Shown here: piece after piece, positions 20,261 to 28,922 of the stretch
How positions within the stretch are numbered: position 1 is the stretch's first letter
Layout: each line of letters opens with the position of its first letter
Translations under genes and position numbers: made by a program
NCBI RefSeq assembly: GCF_023197165.1
Contig: NZ_JALPRD010000023.1
Location: 1-34,690, forward strand
Origin: Sphingopyxis sp. MSC1_008
Lineage (GTDB): Bacteria; Pseudomonadota; Alphaproteobacteria; Sphingomonadales; Sphingomonadaceae
Length of the DNA stretch: 34,690 nt
Reading direction: 5' to 3'
Notes under the pieces: model-generated
Seen by the model: the letters and a program-made list of their open reading frames with translations, nothing else
What the model was told of the DNA's origin: nothing
Database searches by the model: none

Positions 20261-21451
20261 CTATTTGTTGGGCAGCTTCGAACGCTTGCTTGCATTGGCG
20301 GCCGCTTCCTCGGCGGCCTGCTGCGCGGCGAGCGAGGCGTTTTCGTACGCGGTTTCGAGGTCTTCGACGCGCTTGAGGTCGGCGGCCGACCAGTTGCTGC
20401 GGTCATAGGCGGGGTCGGCAACCGCGTCGGTGGTGTAATCGGCTGCGTCCGCCGCAGCCTCCGCGGCCACTGCTGCATCGGCGGCAGCGTCGACGGCATA
20501 ATCGTCCGCCACATCGACCGCGACCGCGTCGGTTGCTTCGACCGCGTCGGTCTTCCACATGTCGCGCTGTTCCTTCAGCACTTTTACATCGACCTTCATC
20601 AGCTTGGCGAGCTTGCCGAGTTCCTTGTCGTCGAAGTCGGAAAGCTGCTTTTCCTTCGGCAGATCCTTGAAATCCTTCTCGAGCTCGGGCGCGCGGTCGA
20701 TGAATTTCGTGATCAGCGGCGGAACTGCCTTGATCACCGCGACCATGACTTCGGGATCGGCCTGCAGCGCCATCCATTCATTGGCGTACAGCGTGCCGGT
20801 CGGCGTCGCGAGAAAGCCGTTGATGTCGGTGAGCTGCGCCGCGGTGAACTTGCGGGCATAGGCTTTGGACATGCCTTCGCGCATCGGCGGCTCCATATCG
20901 CCCAGCACTTCGCTGATCAGCGGCTTGATCACCTTGGTGATCTGGTCTTCGCGCTCCTTGCGGTGCGGGTCGAACATGTCGGCGACCTTGCCCTTTGTCG
21001 CTTCGTCGAGCTTTGCGATCTGCTCGCTTTCGACGCCAGTCTGGATCGAGAGCATCAGGTCCGACTGGCCGCCGAACTCGCCCATGATCGTCTTGAACAT
21101 CTTGCCGTACAGATTATCGACCATCTTCTCGAGGCTGCCGGCGGGGATCAGCGCGCCCATCGTCTTTTGCGCGAGCGCCAGGCGGGCGGGCTCGATCGGC
21201 GGCAGGCTGCTGGTGTCGAACATTTTTTCGACGAGCGCGATTGCCTCGTCCATTTCGTTCTGCATCTTGGCTTTTGCCGCTTCGGCAGAGGCTTCGCTGT
21301 CATATTCGCTCGATGCTTCGTCCTCGACCTGCGGCGGTGTGGGGACCGTGACCACTTCGGCCACCGGAGCTTCCTTCGGCGCGGCAAAAGCGTGTGCAGG
21401 CGCGATCGCGATCGCCCCGGCAAGCAGGATCGATTTGAACGTCGGCGTCAT
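20261..21451 (-). CDS. DUF2059-type exported protein inside the glutamate synthase operon
   Basis: A 396-residue protein with a signal peptide (MTPTFKSILLAGAIAIAPAHAFAAPKE), an acidic Pro/Glu/Ser-rich linker, and a helical region with DUF2059 character (KPLISEVLGDMEPPMREGMSKAYARKFTAAQLTDINGFLATPTGTLYANEW). The C-terminal tail is an Ala/Asp low-complexity stretch (about residues 315-355) and a charged coiled-coil-like end. It should be periplasmic; function unknown. The start ATG 21451 is chosen because an AAGGAA site lies just ahead and the signal peptide begins there. It lies 20 bases after gltD and 23 bases before gltB, so it is almost certainly co-transcribed with the two cytoplasmic enzyme subunits, which is an odd partnership. 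Confidence 0.8.
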   Translation of the reverse strand: MTPTFKSILLAGAIAIAPAHAFAAPKEAPVAEVVTVPTPPQVEDEASSEYDSEASAEAAKAKMQNEMDEAIALVEKMFDTSSLPPIEPARLALAQKTMGALIPAGSLEKMVDNLYGKMFKTIMGEFGGQSDLMLSIQTGVESEQIAKLDEATKGKVADMFDPHRKEREDQITKVIKPLISEVLGDMEPPMREGMSKAYARKFTAAQLTDINGFLATPTGTLYANEWMALQADPEVMVAVIKAVPPLITKFIDRAPELEKDFKDLPKEKQLSDFDDKELGKLAKLMKVDVKVLKEQRDMWKTDAVEATDAVAVDVADDYAVDAAADAAVAAEAAADAADYTTDAVADPAYDRSNWSAADLKRVEDLETAYENASLAAQQAAEEAAANASKRSKLPNK

Positions 21452-21471
21452 GATAATTCCTTCCCTGTTGG

Positions 21472-22914
21472 TCATGCCGCCTTCTTTTCGCTTTTCGTCT
21501 TGGCTTTCAACCACTTTGCCATCTGGTCGCTGACATCGCGGCCGTCGCGGATGCCCCAGACGACCAGGCTTGCGCCGCGGACGATGTCGCCTGCGGCAAA
21601 AACGCCGGGCAGGCTGGTCATCATCGTCTGGTGATCGACGCGCAAAGTGCCCCAGCGCGTGACCGACAGGTCGGGCGAACCGAACAGGTGAGGCAGCTCT
21701 TCGGGATCGAAGCCCAATGCCTTGATCACCATGTCGGCGGGCAGGTCGAACTTGCGACCGGGATCGGCCTCGGGGCTGCGGCGCCCGCTCGCGTCGGGCG
21801 CGCCAAGGCGCATGCCCGCGACGGCGACCTCTTTCACATGCTTGTCGGCGGTGAAGCTTTCGGGGGCGGAGAGCCAGACGAACTCGACGCCTTCCTCCTC
21901 GGCGTTCGCGACCTCACGCTGCGACCCGGGCATATTCTCGCGGTCGCGGCGATAGAGGCATTTCACCGACTTCGCGCCCTGACGCACCGCGGTACGCACG
22001 CAGTCCATCGCGGTGTCGCCGCCGCCGATGACGACGACATGCTTGTCCTTGGCATCGAGGCGGCCGTCGTCGAACGCCGGAACCGCGTCGCCAAAGCTCT
22101 TGCGGTTCGACGCGATCAGATAGTCGAGCGCCGCGATCACGCCGTCGGCGCTATTGCCCGGAACGTTGATCTCGCGCGCCTTGTAGACGCCCGTCGCGAT
22201 CAGGATCGCGTCATGCTTCTGACGCAGCGCGTCGAGCGTTGCGTCATCGCCGACTGCGAAGCCGAGGTGGAACTGAATGCCGCCCTGGGCGAGCCGGTCG
22301 ATACGGCGCATCACGACGTCCTTCTCCAGCTTGAAGCCGGGGATGCCATAGGTGAGCAGCCCGCCCGCGCGGTCGTGGCGGTCATAGACATGGACCTCGT
22401 GCCCCGCGGCGCGCAGATATTCGGCCGCAGTGAGGCCCGCCGGCCCCGCGCCGATGACACCGACCGACTGGCCGGTCGCGGCGCCCGCGTGCAGCGGCTC
22501 GACCCAGCCCTCGGCCCAGGCGGTGTCGGTGATATATTTCTCGACGCTGCCGATCGTCACCGCGCCGTGGCCCGAAAATTCGATGACGCAATTGCCTTCG
22601 CACAGGCGATCCTGCGGGCAGATGCGGCCGCAGATCTCTGGCATCGTCGAGGTCGCGTTTGACAGCTCATAGGCTTCGCGCAGGCGGCCCTCGGCGGTCA
22701 GGCGCAGCCAGTCGGGAATATGATTGTGGAGCGGGCAATGCACCGAGCAATAGGGCACGCCGCACTGCGAACAGCGCGCCGCCTGTGCGTCGGCGTCGGG
22801 CGCGGCGTAGCGCTCGGCGATCTCGCGAAAGTCGCGCGCGCGTTCTTCGGCGGAGCGCTTGTCCGGATAGGATTGTTCACGCTCCACAAACTGGAGCATG
22901 CGATCGGAAGCCAT
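21472..22914 (-). CDS. gltD: Glutamate synthase (NADPH), small subunit
   Basis: A 480-residue FAD/iron-sulfur subunit that takes electrons from NADPH and hands them to GltB. The N-terminal ferredoxin-like domain has two Cys sets (ARCSQCGVPYCSVHC; EICGRICPQDRLCEGNC) for 4Fe-4S centres. The FAD motif is VGVIGAGPAGLTAAEYL (near residue 150), and the NADPH-binding fold has VVVIGGGDTAMDCVR. The C-terminus has the FAD-binding GVFAAGDIVRGASLVVWGIRDGR. The start ATG 22914 (MASDRMLQFVERE) has an AAGGGG site and matches relatives; the open frame extends 22 codons upstream. It is the first gene of the operon; the usual order gltB-gltD is reversed here. Confidence 0.98.
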   Translation of the reverse strand: MASDRMLQFVEREQSYPDKRSAEERARDFREIAERYAAPDADAQAARCSQCGVPYCSVHCPLHNHIPDWLRLTAEGRLREAYELSNATSTMPEICGRICPQDRLCEGNCVIEFSGHGAVTIGSVEKYITDTAWAEGWVEPLHAGAATGQSVGVIGAGPAGLTAAEYLRAAGHEVHVYDRHDRAGGLLTYGIPGFKLEKDVVMRRIDRLAQGGIQFHLGFAVGDDATLDALRQKHDAILIATGVYKAREINVPGNSADGVIAALDYLIASNRKSFGDAVPAFDDGRLDAKDKHVVVIGGGDTAMDCVRTAVRQGAKSVKCLYRRDRENMPGSQREVANAEEEGVEFVWLSAPESFTADKHVKEVAVAGMRLGAPDASGRRSPEADPGRKFDLPADMVIKALGFDPEELPHLFGSPDLSVTRWGTLRVDHQTMMTSLPGVFAAGDIVRGASLVVWGIRDGRDVSDQMAKWLKAKTKSEKKAA

Positions 22915-23072
22915 GCAGTATCCCCTTCGTTGAAGAGCGAATTGCATGGCCGAAATCGGCCTGTCACGACCAAATTGCAAGTTAGGGCAGTATTGCTAAC
23001 CTAAAATTGACGCGAAATCTCGTCGAAATTGGTTCGCGCAATTATCTTTCGTCCATTAGTATCGTTTCGGAC

Positions 23073-23873
23073 CTATCTCATGCCGAGCCAGATCAGCGCA
23101 GCGACGCCTGCGATGATTCGATACCAAGCGAAGGGTGCAAAGCCATAACGCGTAACGACGGCGAGGAAGGCCTTGATCACCGCCCACGCGACCACGAACG
23201 AGACGAGCGAGCCAACTGCGATCAGGCCGAGGTCGTTCGAGGTGATCGCGTCGCGATGCTTGAACAGCTGGAGCACGGTCGCGCCGGTCAGCGTGGGGAG
23301 TGCGAGGAAGAAGCTGAACTCGGCCGCGGTCTTGCGGTCGACCCCGAACGACATCGCGCCGAGGATCGTTGCGCCCGACCGGCTGACGCCTGGGATCATC
23401 GCGATGCACTGGACGAGCCCGACGAGGATCGATTGCCGCGCCGACACATTCGCGACCCCGCCGACATCCGTAGTCTTCGCGAAACGCTCGACGAGCAGGA
23501 TGGCAAAGCCGCCGATGATCAGCGCCCAGGCGACGACGACGGCATTCTCGAGCAGCAGCTCGATATAATCGCCGAAGGCGAGGCCGAGGACCACCGCTGG
23601 GAAAAAGGCGAGCAGCAGATTGCGCACAAAGGCGATCGCGACCGGATCGCGGCGGAAGAAGCCGGTGAACATCTCCCAGAACAGTTTCCGGTACAGCACG
23701 ACGATCGCGAGGATCGCCCCCGGCTGGATCGCGATGTTGAAGATCGCCCAGCGCGCGGCGTCATAACCGAGCAATTCGGTCGCGAGGATGAGGTGCCCCG
23801 TCGAGGAGACGGGCAAAAACTCGGTCAGACCCTCGACGATGCCGAGGATGATTGCGGTCAGCCAGATACCCAT
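23073..23873 (-). CDS. uppP: Undecaprenyl-diphosphate phosphatase UppP (BacA)
   Basis: A 266-residue multi-helix inner-membrane enzyme that recycles undecaprenyl diphosphate to the monophosphate carrier used in peptidoglycan and other envelope polymers; high levels give bacitracin resistance. Both catalytic motifs are present: E14-GLT-E18-FLPVSSTGHL near the N-terminus and PGVSRSGAT (residues 161-169). The length is normal. The start ATG 23873 overlaps the stop of the epimerase-like gene by one base (TAATG), so translation is coupled. The same reading frame stays open far upstream, but that part is antisense-like noise over the epimerase gene. Confidence 0.97.
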   Translation of the reverse strand: MGIWLTAIILGIVEGLTEFLPVSSTGHLILATELLGYDAARWAIFNIAIQPGAILAIVVLYRKLFWEMFTGFFRRDPVAIAFVRNLLLAFFPAVVLGLAFGDYIELLLENAVVVAWALIIGGFAILLVERFAKTTDVGGVANVSARQSILVGLVQCIAMIPGVSRSGATILGAMSFGVDRKTAAEFSFFLALPTLTGATVLQLFKHRDAITSNDLGLIAVGSLVSFVVAWAVIKAFLAVVTRYGFAPFAWYRIIAGVAALIWLGMR

Positions 23874-24811
23874 TATCGCGAAGCGAGCTCGGCGAAGCGG
23901 CCGTTGCGGCGATATTGGACGAGCCAGCCCTCGGCGACCGACGCCAGCGACGTCGGCGTGACGCCGAGCTGGGCAAACCCCGCGGCCCCCTCGGCGACGA
24001 CATTGTCGTGCTGGAGCATCAGCCACTGATCCTTGGTGATCGGCGCGCCGGGCGCCCAGCCGAAGCCGCTTGCAAGCGCCGAGGCGACGAAATCGGGCAC
24101 ATCGACGAACAGTGGGCTGCGGCCGGTCGCGCTCGCGATCCAGCGCAGCAGTTCGCCCATCGTCAGCACCTGCGGCCCGCCAAGCTCGAATGTCTTGCCG
24201 GCAGCGCCCTTGCCGAGCGCCGCAACGACCGCATCGGCGACGTCGCCGACATAGACGGGTTGGAACTTCGCATTCGGCGCGATCACCGGAACCACCGGCG
24301 TCATGCGCATCATCGCGGCGAAGCGATTGATGAACTGGTCCTCGCGGCCGAAGAGGGTCGAGGGGCGCAGGATCGCGGCGTCGGCAAAGGCCGCGCGAAC
24401 CGCCGTCTCGCCGTCGCCCTTGCTGCGGCCGTATGCCGAGGCGCTCGTGGGATCGGCGCCGATCGCCGAGACATGGACGAGCGCGCCGGCGCCCGCCGCC
24501 TTGGCTGCGGTCGCGACATGGCCCGCGCCGTCGGCCTGCACCGCCTGCATGTCGCCGAACGCGCCGACGAGGTTGATCACGGCGTCGCTGCCCTGCACCG
24601 CGCGGGCGGCGCTGGCGGGGTCGCGAACATCGACCGCGACGAACTGCGTCTGGCCGAGCCCGCCGAGCGGCTTCAGGAAAGTCGCGGCGCGGGGTTCGCG
24701 CTGCGCGATGCGGACGCGCGCGCCGCGCGCAAGCAGGCGCTGCACGACATAGCGACCGAGGAAGCCGCCGCCGCCCAGTACCGTGATCAATTGTCCGTCG
24801 AGTTTCTGCAT
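23873..24811 (-). CDS. NDUFA9-like NAD(P)-binding epimerase-type protein
   Basis: A 312-residue Rossmann-fold protein of the atypical short-chain dehydrogenase group that includes the complex I accessory subunit NDUFA9. The nucleotide motif is ITVLGGGGFLGRYVVQRLL near the start; also visible are VINLVGAFGDMQAVQADGAGHVATAAKAAGAGALVHVSAIGAD and AYGRSKGDGETAVRAAF, where Tyr and Lys keep the YxxxK pattern, and AAILRPSTLFGREDQFINRFA. The start ATG 24811 has an AGGCGGA site; the frame is open upstream without similarity. In alphaproteobacteria such proteins may help assemble or stabilise NADH dehydrogenase; a ubiquinone-related role is also proposed. It is translationally coupled to uppP. Confidence 0.87.
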   Translation of the reverse strand: MQKLDGQLITVLGGGGFLGRYVVQRLLARGARVRIAQREPRAATFLKPLGGLGQTQFVAVDVRDPASAARAVQGSDAVINLVGAFGDMQAVQADGAGHVATAAKAAGAGALVHVSAIGADPTSASAYGRSKGDGETAVRAAFADAAILRPSTLFGREDQFINRFAAMMRMTPVVPVIAPNAKFQPVYVGDVADAVVAALGKGAAGKTFELGGPQVLTMGELLRWIASATGRSPLFVDVPDFVASALASGFGWAPGAPITKDQWLMLQHDNVVAEGAAGFAQLGVTPTSLASVAEGWLVQYRRNGRFAELASR

Positions 24812-24965
24812 TGCGTCCGCCTGTATCGATTCTCTGGATGGCGCGGGTCCGCGCCGACGGCCTTCCCATGCCGCGAAGCGGGGAAGGGAGCAAGGGGCGA
24901 GGACGGCATTGCGACGCGAAACCGACGGCTTTGCGATAAAATGCACGTCGGCCGGTGCGATGCGG

Positions 24966-24995
24966 TTGACAAGCCGACATACGCGCCGCTAAGCG
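24966..24995 (+). promoter_or_regulatory. Probable tRNA-Leu promoter
   Basis: A perfect TTGACA (24966-24971) is followed after 18 bases by TAAGCG (24990-24995), and the tRNA begins 17 bases later. The -35 box is strong and the -10 box weak. Confidence 0.5.
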
Positions 24996-25011
24996 CCCGC
25001 TCCTACCCCGT

Positions 25012-25098
25012 GCCCAGATGGCGGAATTGGTAGACGCACCAGCTTCAGGTGCTGGCGATCGCAAGGTCGTGGAGGTTCGAGTCCTCTTCTGGGCACCA
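25012..25098 (+). tRNA. tRNA-Leu (anticodon CAG)
   Basis: An 87-base tRNA including an encoded CCA end. The acceptor stem pairs GCCCAGA (25012-25018) with TCTGGGC (25088-25094). The anticodon stem CCAGC/GCTGG encloses the loop TTCAGGT with anticodon CAG at 25046-25048. A long variable arm (class II tRNA) precedes the T-arm with GGTTCGAGTCC. Its 3' end serves as the integration site of the mobile element that follows, and the first copy keeps the tRNA intact. Confidence 0.97.
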
Positions 25099-25101
25099 TT
25101 T
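25082..25101 (+). repeat. Left attachment site copy (attL)
   Basis: TCCTCTTCTGGGCACCATTT, covering the T-arm end, acceptor strand and CCA of tRNA-Leu plus three T. It is identical to 32192-32211. Confidence 0.9.
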
Positions 25102-25169
25102 GTACTAGGGCTTTGAAAGCCTTGGTAAATATAGGAAATTTAGGGATTTTCACAACCGCCTAGTACAAA
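25099..25169. promoter_or_regulatory. Left pair of putative integrase arm sites
   Basis: CCTAGTACAAA occurs twice in opposite orientation: reverse strand 25109-25099, touching the attachment site, and forward strand 25159-25169. A partial GCTAGG follows at 25173. The same motif recurs at the right end (32108-32130). The pair lies in the integrase leader, so the integrase could also control its own expression here. Confidence 0.55.
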
Positions 25170-25189
25170 CGTGCTAGGGAGCAATCGCT

Positions 25190-26719
25190 ATGTGTACCTA
25201 TCTCCATAAGGCTCCGAATGGGGTCTATTATTTCCGCATGGGCATCCCTGTGGAGCTTCGCCCCCGCTTCGACGGGAAGCGCGAAATTAAATTCAGCCTC
25301 GGAACAAAGGACCGGGATACCGCTAAGCGGCTAATCCCCGACCATACTAAGGCAGCGCAGCGCCAGATTGAACAGGCGAGGGCATCGACCGGCCCAGCCT
25401 CTAAACCCGTCCCGGCTAGATCGCAGGCCCAGCTTGCCCGTGACCGGCAGCGGTGGGAGTTCGATCAGGAACAGGAAGCCCTTGCCTCTGAGGCCTATAT
25501 AGATGCTGACCTAGAGATTGCTGAGCTTGAGCCTGTCATGGATGCCCTGAGCGCCGGACAGGTTCGCGACGCTGCACCGCAGGACGTTGCCCGCGCCGCT
25601 CAGCTAGCCCTTGCCCATGAAAGGCAAATGGCGGCAATCAGGATCGAAGAGGAAGCGAACAAGCGGGTTGCCCGGATTGCTCCCCTAGTCCCCGGTGAGG
25701 CCGTCCCTGAGCCGAAGGGGAAGGGCATCTATCTCGATACCGATATTGTTGGCGGGTGGGCCGCTGAGCGCAATCCGTCTGCCAAGGGCAAGGCTGCCTA
25801 TCTCAGTTCCGCTAACCTGTTCCATTCGATCATGGGCCGTAAGTCAGTCGAGCTTATCAGCAAGGCCGATGTCATGGCGTATAAGCAACGGCTGATAGCG
25901 GACCCTGCCCGGTCGCAAGTCAATGTGCGGGACCATCTGGCATATCTCAGGACGTTGCTCGATTGGGCAGCGCAGAATGACAAAATCGACGCCAACCCTG
26001 CCAAAGATGTCCGTATGCGGGTTACGGATAAGGGGGAGGCTCGGAAAGATTTTGACATAGATGACCTTACCGCGCTGCTAGCTGGCCCGGTTCATGCCAA
26101 GGGCGAGCGGCCTAGTGGCTGTGGCGGCGAAGCTGCTTACTGGCTGCCATTGCTGGCCCTGTTCATGGGAGCGCGCAGAGAGGAGCTAGGCCAGTTGCGG
26201 GTTAGCGATGTCCGGCAAGCCCCGTATGTGGACGGGGACGAAAACCGGAAACAGGTATGGTGCATTGAAATTACCGATACCCCGGATGACGGGGAAGGGC
26301 TGGCCAATCAGGTCAAGAACGCTGCTAGCCGTCGCCTCATCCCGCTGCACCCCCAGCTAATCGAGCTTGGATTTATCCGCTATGTGCAGGGTCTAGCCAA
26401 TCAACAGGGCAGGGTGTTCCCCGAATTGAAGCCGGTAGGCGTCGGGCAAAAACTTACAGATAAGTGGGGGCAATGGTTCGGGCGGTATAAGCGCCAGATC
26501 GGGATAACCGACAAGGCCAAGGTGTTTCACTCATTCCGCCATACGTGGAAAACCCAAGCCGTTGACGCGGGCATTGCTGAGCGCATCTGCCGGGAGTTCC
26601 AAGGCCATGAAGGTAAGGACGCCGCAGACAAATATGGGGCAGCGCCATCAATGGCAAAGCTGGTGGAGGCCATCGCATCCTTTCGGGTGCCGGGGCTGAA
26701 ATTCCCCACGGCCCCGTAG
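25190..26719 (+). CDS. Tyrosine recombinase (integrase) of the element
   Basis: A 509-residue site-specific recombinase. The N-terminus (MCTYLHKAPNGVYYFRMGIPVEL) is of the type found in integrases with a DUF6538-like arm-binding domain; a charged helical region follows, then a core-binding domain (about 180-285) and the catalytic domain. All catalytic residues can be seen: R329 in GARREEL, H447-x-x-R450 in FHSFRHTW, H473 in GHEG, and nucleophile Y482 in DKYG. The ATG at 25190 has a TAGGGAG site. It lies 92 bases from the tRNA-Leu 3' end and reads away from it, the usual layout for an element that uses that tRNA. It should excise and insert the 7.1-kb unit. Confidence 0.95.
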   Translation: MCTYLHKAPNGVYYFRMGIPVELRPRFDGKREIKFSLGTKDRDTAKRLIPDHTKAAQRQIEQARASTGPASKPVPARSQAQLARDRQRWEFDQEQEALASEAYIDADLEIAELEPVMDALSAGQVRDAAPQDVARAAQLALAHERQMAAIRIEEEANKRVARIAPLVPGEAVPEPKGKGIYLDTDIVGGWAAERNPSAKGKAAYLSSANLFHSIMGRKSVELISKADVMAYKQRLIADPARSQVNVRDHLAYLRTLLDWAAQNDKIDANPAKDVRMRVTDKGEARKDFDIDDLTALLAGPVHAKGERPSGCGGEAAYWLPLLALFMGARREELGQLRVSDVRQAPYVDGDENRKQVWCIEITDTPDDGEGLANQVKNAASRRLIPLHPQLIELGFIRYVQGLANQQGRVFPELKPVGVGQKLTDKWGQWFGRYKRQIGITDKAKVFHSFRHTWKTQAVDAGIAERICREFQGHEGKDAADKYGAAPSMAKLVEAIASFRVPGLKFPTAP

Positions 26720-26813
26720 GCCGATTTTCCGGCCCGTAGAGGGGCGGCAGAGGTCGCCGGGTAGGTTGCCCTATCCAGCGCCTCATTGCCCCTGAGAGAT
26801 TCCCTGTCGGGCC

Positions 26814-27584
26814 TCAGGCCGGGGTGTCGGTAACCGGGACGCCCGCATAGGATCGTGCGCGCTCGCCGGTCTGGGTCGCTCGGTATCCGGTGACGGTCCA
26901 ATGGCCCGGAATGACCACCTGCCCATTCTGGATTACCGGGGCGGGACCGGCAGCGGCGGGCGGGCGTCCGGTATACTGAGCCTGTAGGGCCGCATATTCC
27001 GGGCTGTCGTCAATGGGACGGCCTTTGAGGTTAGCCCGAAGCTGGCGGACGGCCTCGGCATATTCGCGTGAGTTCATGTTATTTCCTTCCTGTGGGGTAT
27101 CGGTCTGCCCGGCAGGGGCAGCAATTTCGGCGGGGGTGGGTGTCCAAGGTTCGGCGGCAACAGCTTGGTCGCTAAAGGCAAGGGCATCGGTAATGCCCCA
27201 ATCCAGCGAAGCGGCATCCTCAGGCGTGGCCAATCCCTTGGCGACGATCAGGGCTTTGAAATCCTCAACGATCATCGGCTCAAGGGTGGTAAGCGCGCTG
27301 TTGTCGCCGGTCTGGTTAAACTGGCTGATAGCGGCATCGTATTTGGCCAGCGTCGGGGCATCGCTATGTGCCACTAGCTCAATGATCGTGGCCAGCGTTT
27401 CGCGGATACCTGGGACTTGCTTAGCGAAGCCCTCAAGGGCGTTGCTGTATGCGTCTACATGGGGAATGCCCCGTGCAATTTGTGCCTTAGCGGCTTCCTG
27501 TACAGTGCGGGGATTATGCCCGTGCAGGGTAATCATAGACAGGGCAGCATTTAGCTCGATCCGCTGTCGGGGGGTTAAGCTCAT
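26814..27584 (-). CDS. Unrecognised element protein, two-part (operon gene 4)
   Basis: A 256-residue cytoplasmic protein with no family I recognise. Residues 1-125 look helical (MSLTPRQRIELNAALSMITLHG ... AALDW-type segments). An Ala/Pro/Thr linker follows (about 140-165), and then a separate C-terminal piece begins MNSREYAEAVRQLRANLKGR, with a Pro-rich stretch and a final strand-rich part (GQVVIPGHWTVTGYRATQTG). The start ATG 27584 has AAGGAAGG ahead and overlaps the previous gene's stop by 4 bases. The C-terminal piece has its own strong ribosome-binding site (27078-27091) and ATG 27077, so an 87-residue short form may also be made. It is convergent with the integrase. Confidence 0.65.
   Translation of the reverse strand: MSLTPRQRIELNAALSMITLHGHNPRTVQEAAKAQIARGIPHVDAYSNALEGFAKQVPGIRETLATIIELVAHSDAPTLAKYDAAISQFNQTGDNSALTTLEPMIVEDFKALIVAKGLATPEDAASLDWGITDALAFSDQAVAAEPWTPTPAEIAAPAGQTDTPQEGNNMNSREYAEAVRQLRANLKGRPIDDSPEYAALQAQYTGRPPAAAGPAPVIQNGQVVIPGHWTVTGYRATQTGERARSYAGVPVTDTPA
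27075..27091 (-). promoter_or_regulatory. In-frame internal start with strong ribosome-binding site
   Basis: On the reverse strand AGGAAGGAAATAAC is followed directly by ATG at 27077, in frame inside the 256-residue gene. It would yield an 87-residue protein equal to its C-terminal part (26814-27077). Confidence 0.45.
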
Positions 27585-28405
27585 TCGGTTCCTTCCTTGA
27601 GTTTAATAGGTTCGGCCAGCCCGGCCTCGATCAATTCGGGCGGGGCATCTATGCAGCGGGCAAAGTGGGCTAGCTGCCCGGTCCAGACGTGCCCGCAGAG
27701 ATACCGATAGGCGGCATAGAGGGCGGCATGGTTCAAGCCGGGGCTGCCCGCAGCTTCCCATTCGGCAATGGTTTCTTCGACCACAAGCAGGGCTTCCTGT
27801 CGCGATGCCGGGGACAGGTCGCGGAGTGCAGGATTGCCATATTTGACCCAATGTCCAGCGGCCCCGGCATCCTGCCATAGCTGGCATAGGTGGAGGTCTA
27901 GGCTTGTTCGGACGATGGCAGCGGGATTGCGGCTAGCGTTCCCCGGCTGGATCAATCCATCAACGGTGAGGCGGTCGCAGGCCCAGCCCCGTGCCGCTAT
28001 GGCGACGGCATGGGAAGCGACTAGCTCGCCATGCTCCCCGCATTCAGATCGCAGGGCGTCCAGCGATTGCGGCCAAGGCGGCGCATTGTAATCCTGCTTG
28101 CGGGGCTGTGATGCTTTCCGGGCAAGATATTCCTGTCGGCCCTTTTCCCGCTGCTCAGGGGTCTTGATCGTGCTGCCCTTGTCGGTGATGTATTGCCGCA
28201 GGGCTTCCTGTTGCGCGTCCCGCTTGGCCTTGGCAGCTTCCCGCTTAGCCCGTGCCTGTCGGTTCAATTCGGCCTTGCTCGGCTTCCTGTTCGGATCGGC
28301 GAGTATCGCTGCCTGCCTAGCTGTCATGGCCTCAGATTGCTTTGCCCGGCGTTCCGGGGTCCAACTCGCCTTGTGACCCGTGGCGGGCTTAGGCTGCGAT
28401 GGCAT
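27581..28405 (-). CDS. Unrecognised element protein with basic N-terminus (operon gene 3)
   Basis: A 274-residue protein. Near the start it has KASWTPERRAKQSEAM, which resembles the short NUMOD3-type DNA-binding module, then a long Lys/Arg/Ala/Gln-rich helical stretch (about residues 40-110) and a folded C-terminal part with several Trp and His (HWVKYGNPALRDL; LCGHVWTGQLAHFARC). DNA or RNA binding is plausible for the basic part; no catalytic motif is seen. The start ATG 28405 overlaps the previous gene by 17 bases; the frame is open upstream but overlaps that gene fully. Its stop overlaps the next start (ATGA). The family is unknown. Confidence 0.65.
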   Translation of the reverse strand: MPSQPKPATGHKASWTPERRAKQSEAMTARQAAILADPNRKPSKAELNRQARAKREAAKAKRDAQQEALRQYITDKGSTIKTPEQREKGRQEYLARKASQPRKQDYNAPPWPQSLDALRSECGEHGELVASHAVAIAARGWACDRLTVDGLIQPGNASRNPAAIVRTSLDLHLCQLWQDAGAAGHWVKYGNPALRDLSPASRQEALLVVEETIAEWEAAGSPGLNHAALYAAYRYLCGHVWTGQLAHFARCIDAPPELIEAGLAEPIKLKEGTE

Positions 28406-28922
28406 AGCTGTCCAACCGTCCCCGGCGCAGGGCAAGGAAATAGCGGCGGAATGCTTCCCAAGGATCGCCGGGGGCAAGGTTGCTAATCTCGGCAGGGATA
28501 GCCTCAGGGCGTTTCTCGACCAGATATTCCAGCGCATCGGCGGGGAGTGCAGAGAAGCCAATCAGCTTGTGCGGTTTCATCACCGCAGCCCGGAAAGCCA
28601 TATTGTATTGCAGCCGGGTATATTCGACGGTGAAGATTGCCCGCAGTAGGTTGCCCTCATAGTTCGACGGGTAAGCAACGGTGACGGTGATGTTGCCAAA
28701 CCCGGCAAGGCGGGCCTGTCGTTCCGCCTCAGCCTCATTGGCCAGTGCAACGGCAAGCTGTTCATTGGCATCGGTGATGGCCTTTACCAGTTGCTCGGCC
28801 TTGGTGATGGCGGGCTTACCGATAAGCTCGATCGTGGCATTGACCTTGGTCAGATCGGCCCGGAGATATTCAAGCTGTGATGTAAGCTCGGCAGAGGTTG
28901 CTGCCTTCATATTAGCGGGCAT
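28389..28922 (-). CDS. Unrecognised element protein with helical N-terminus (operon gene 2)
   Basis: A 177-residue protein of unknown family. Residues 1-75 are strongly helical with heptad-like spacing (AELTSQLEYLRADLTKVNATIELI ... ITDANEQLAVALANEAEAERQARLA), suggesting a coiled coil. The rest has a strand-rich part (NITVTVAYPSNYEGNLLRAIFTVEYTRLQYN) and a C-terminal DPWEAFRRYFLALRRGRLDSYAIAA. The start ATG 28922 lies inside the end of the previous gene (11-base overlap), with AAAGGA at a long spacing. No signal peptide or membrane segment is visible. Tight overlaps on both sides indicate translational coupling and joint function with its neighbours. Confidence 0.65.
   Translation of the reverse strand: MPANMKAATSAELTSQLEYLRADLTKVNATIELIGKPAITKAEQLVKAITDANEQLAVALANEAEAERQARLAGFGNITVTVAYPSNYEGNLLRAIFTVEYTRLQYNMAFRAAVMKPHKLIGFSALPADALEYLVEKRPEAIPAEISNLAPGDPWEAFRRYFLALRRGRLDSYAIAA

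Noticed and set aside
23073..25064. A single 663-residue protein ending in UppP
   Set aside because: The first about 400 residues are a shadow of the NDUFA9-like gene; UppP has its own ATG at 23873 with the normal N-terminus.
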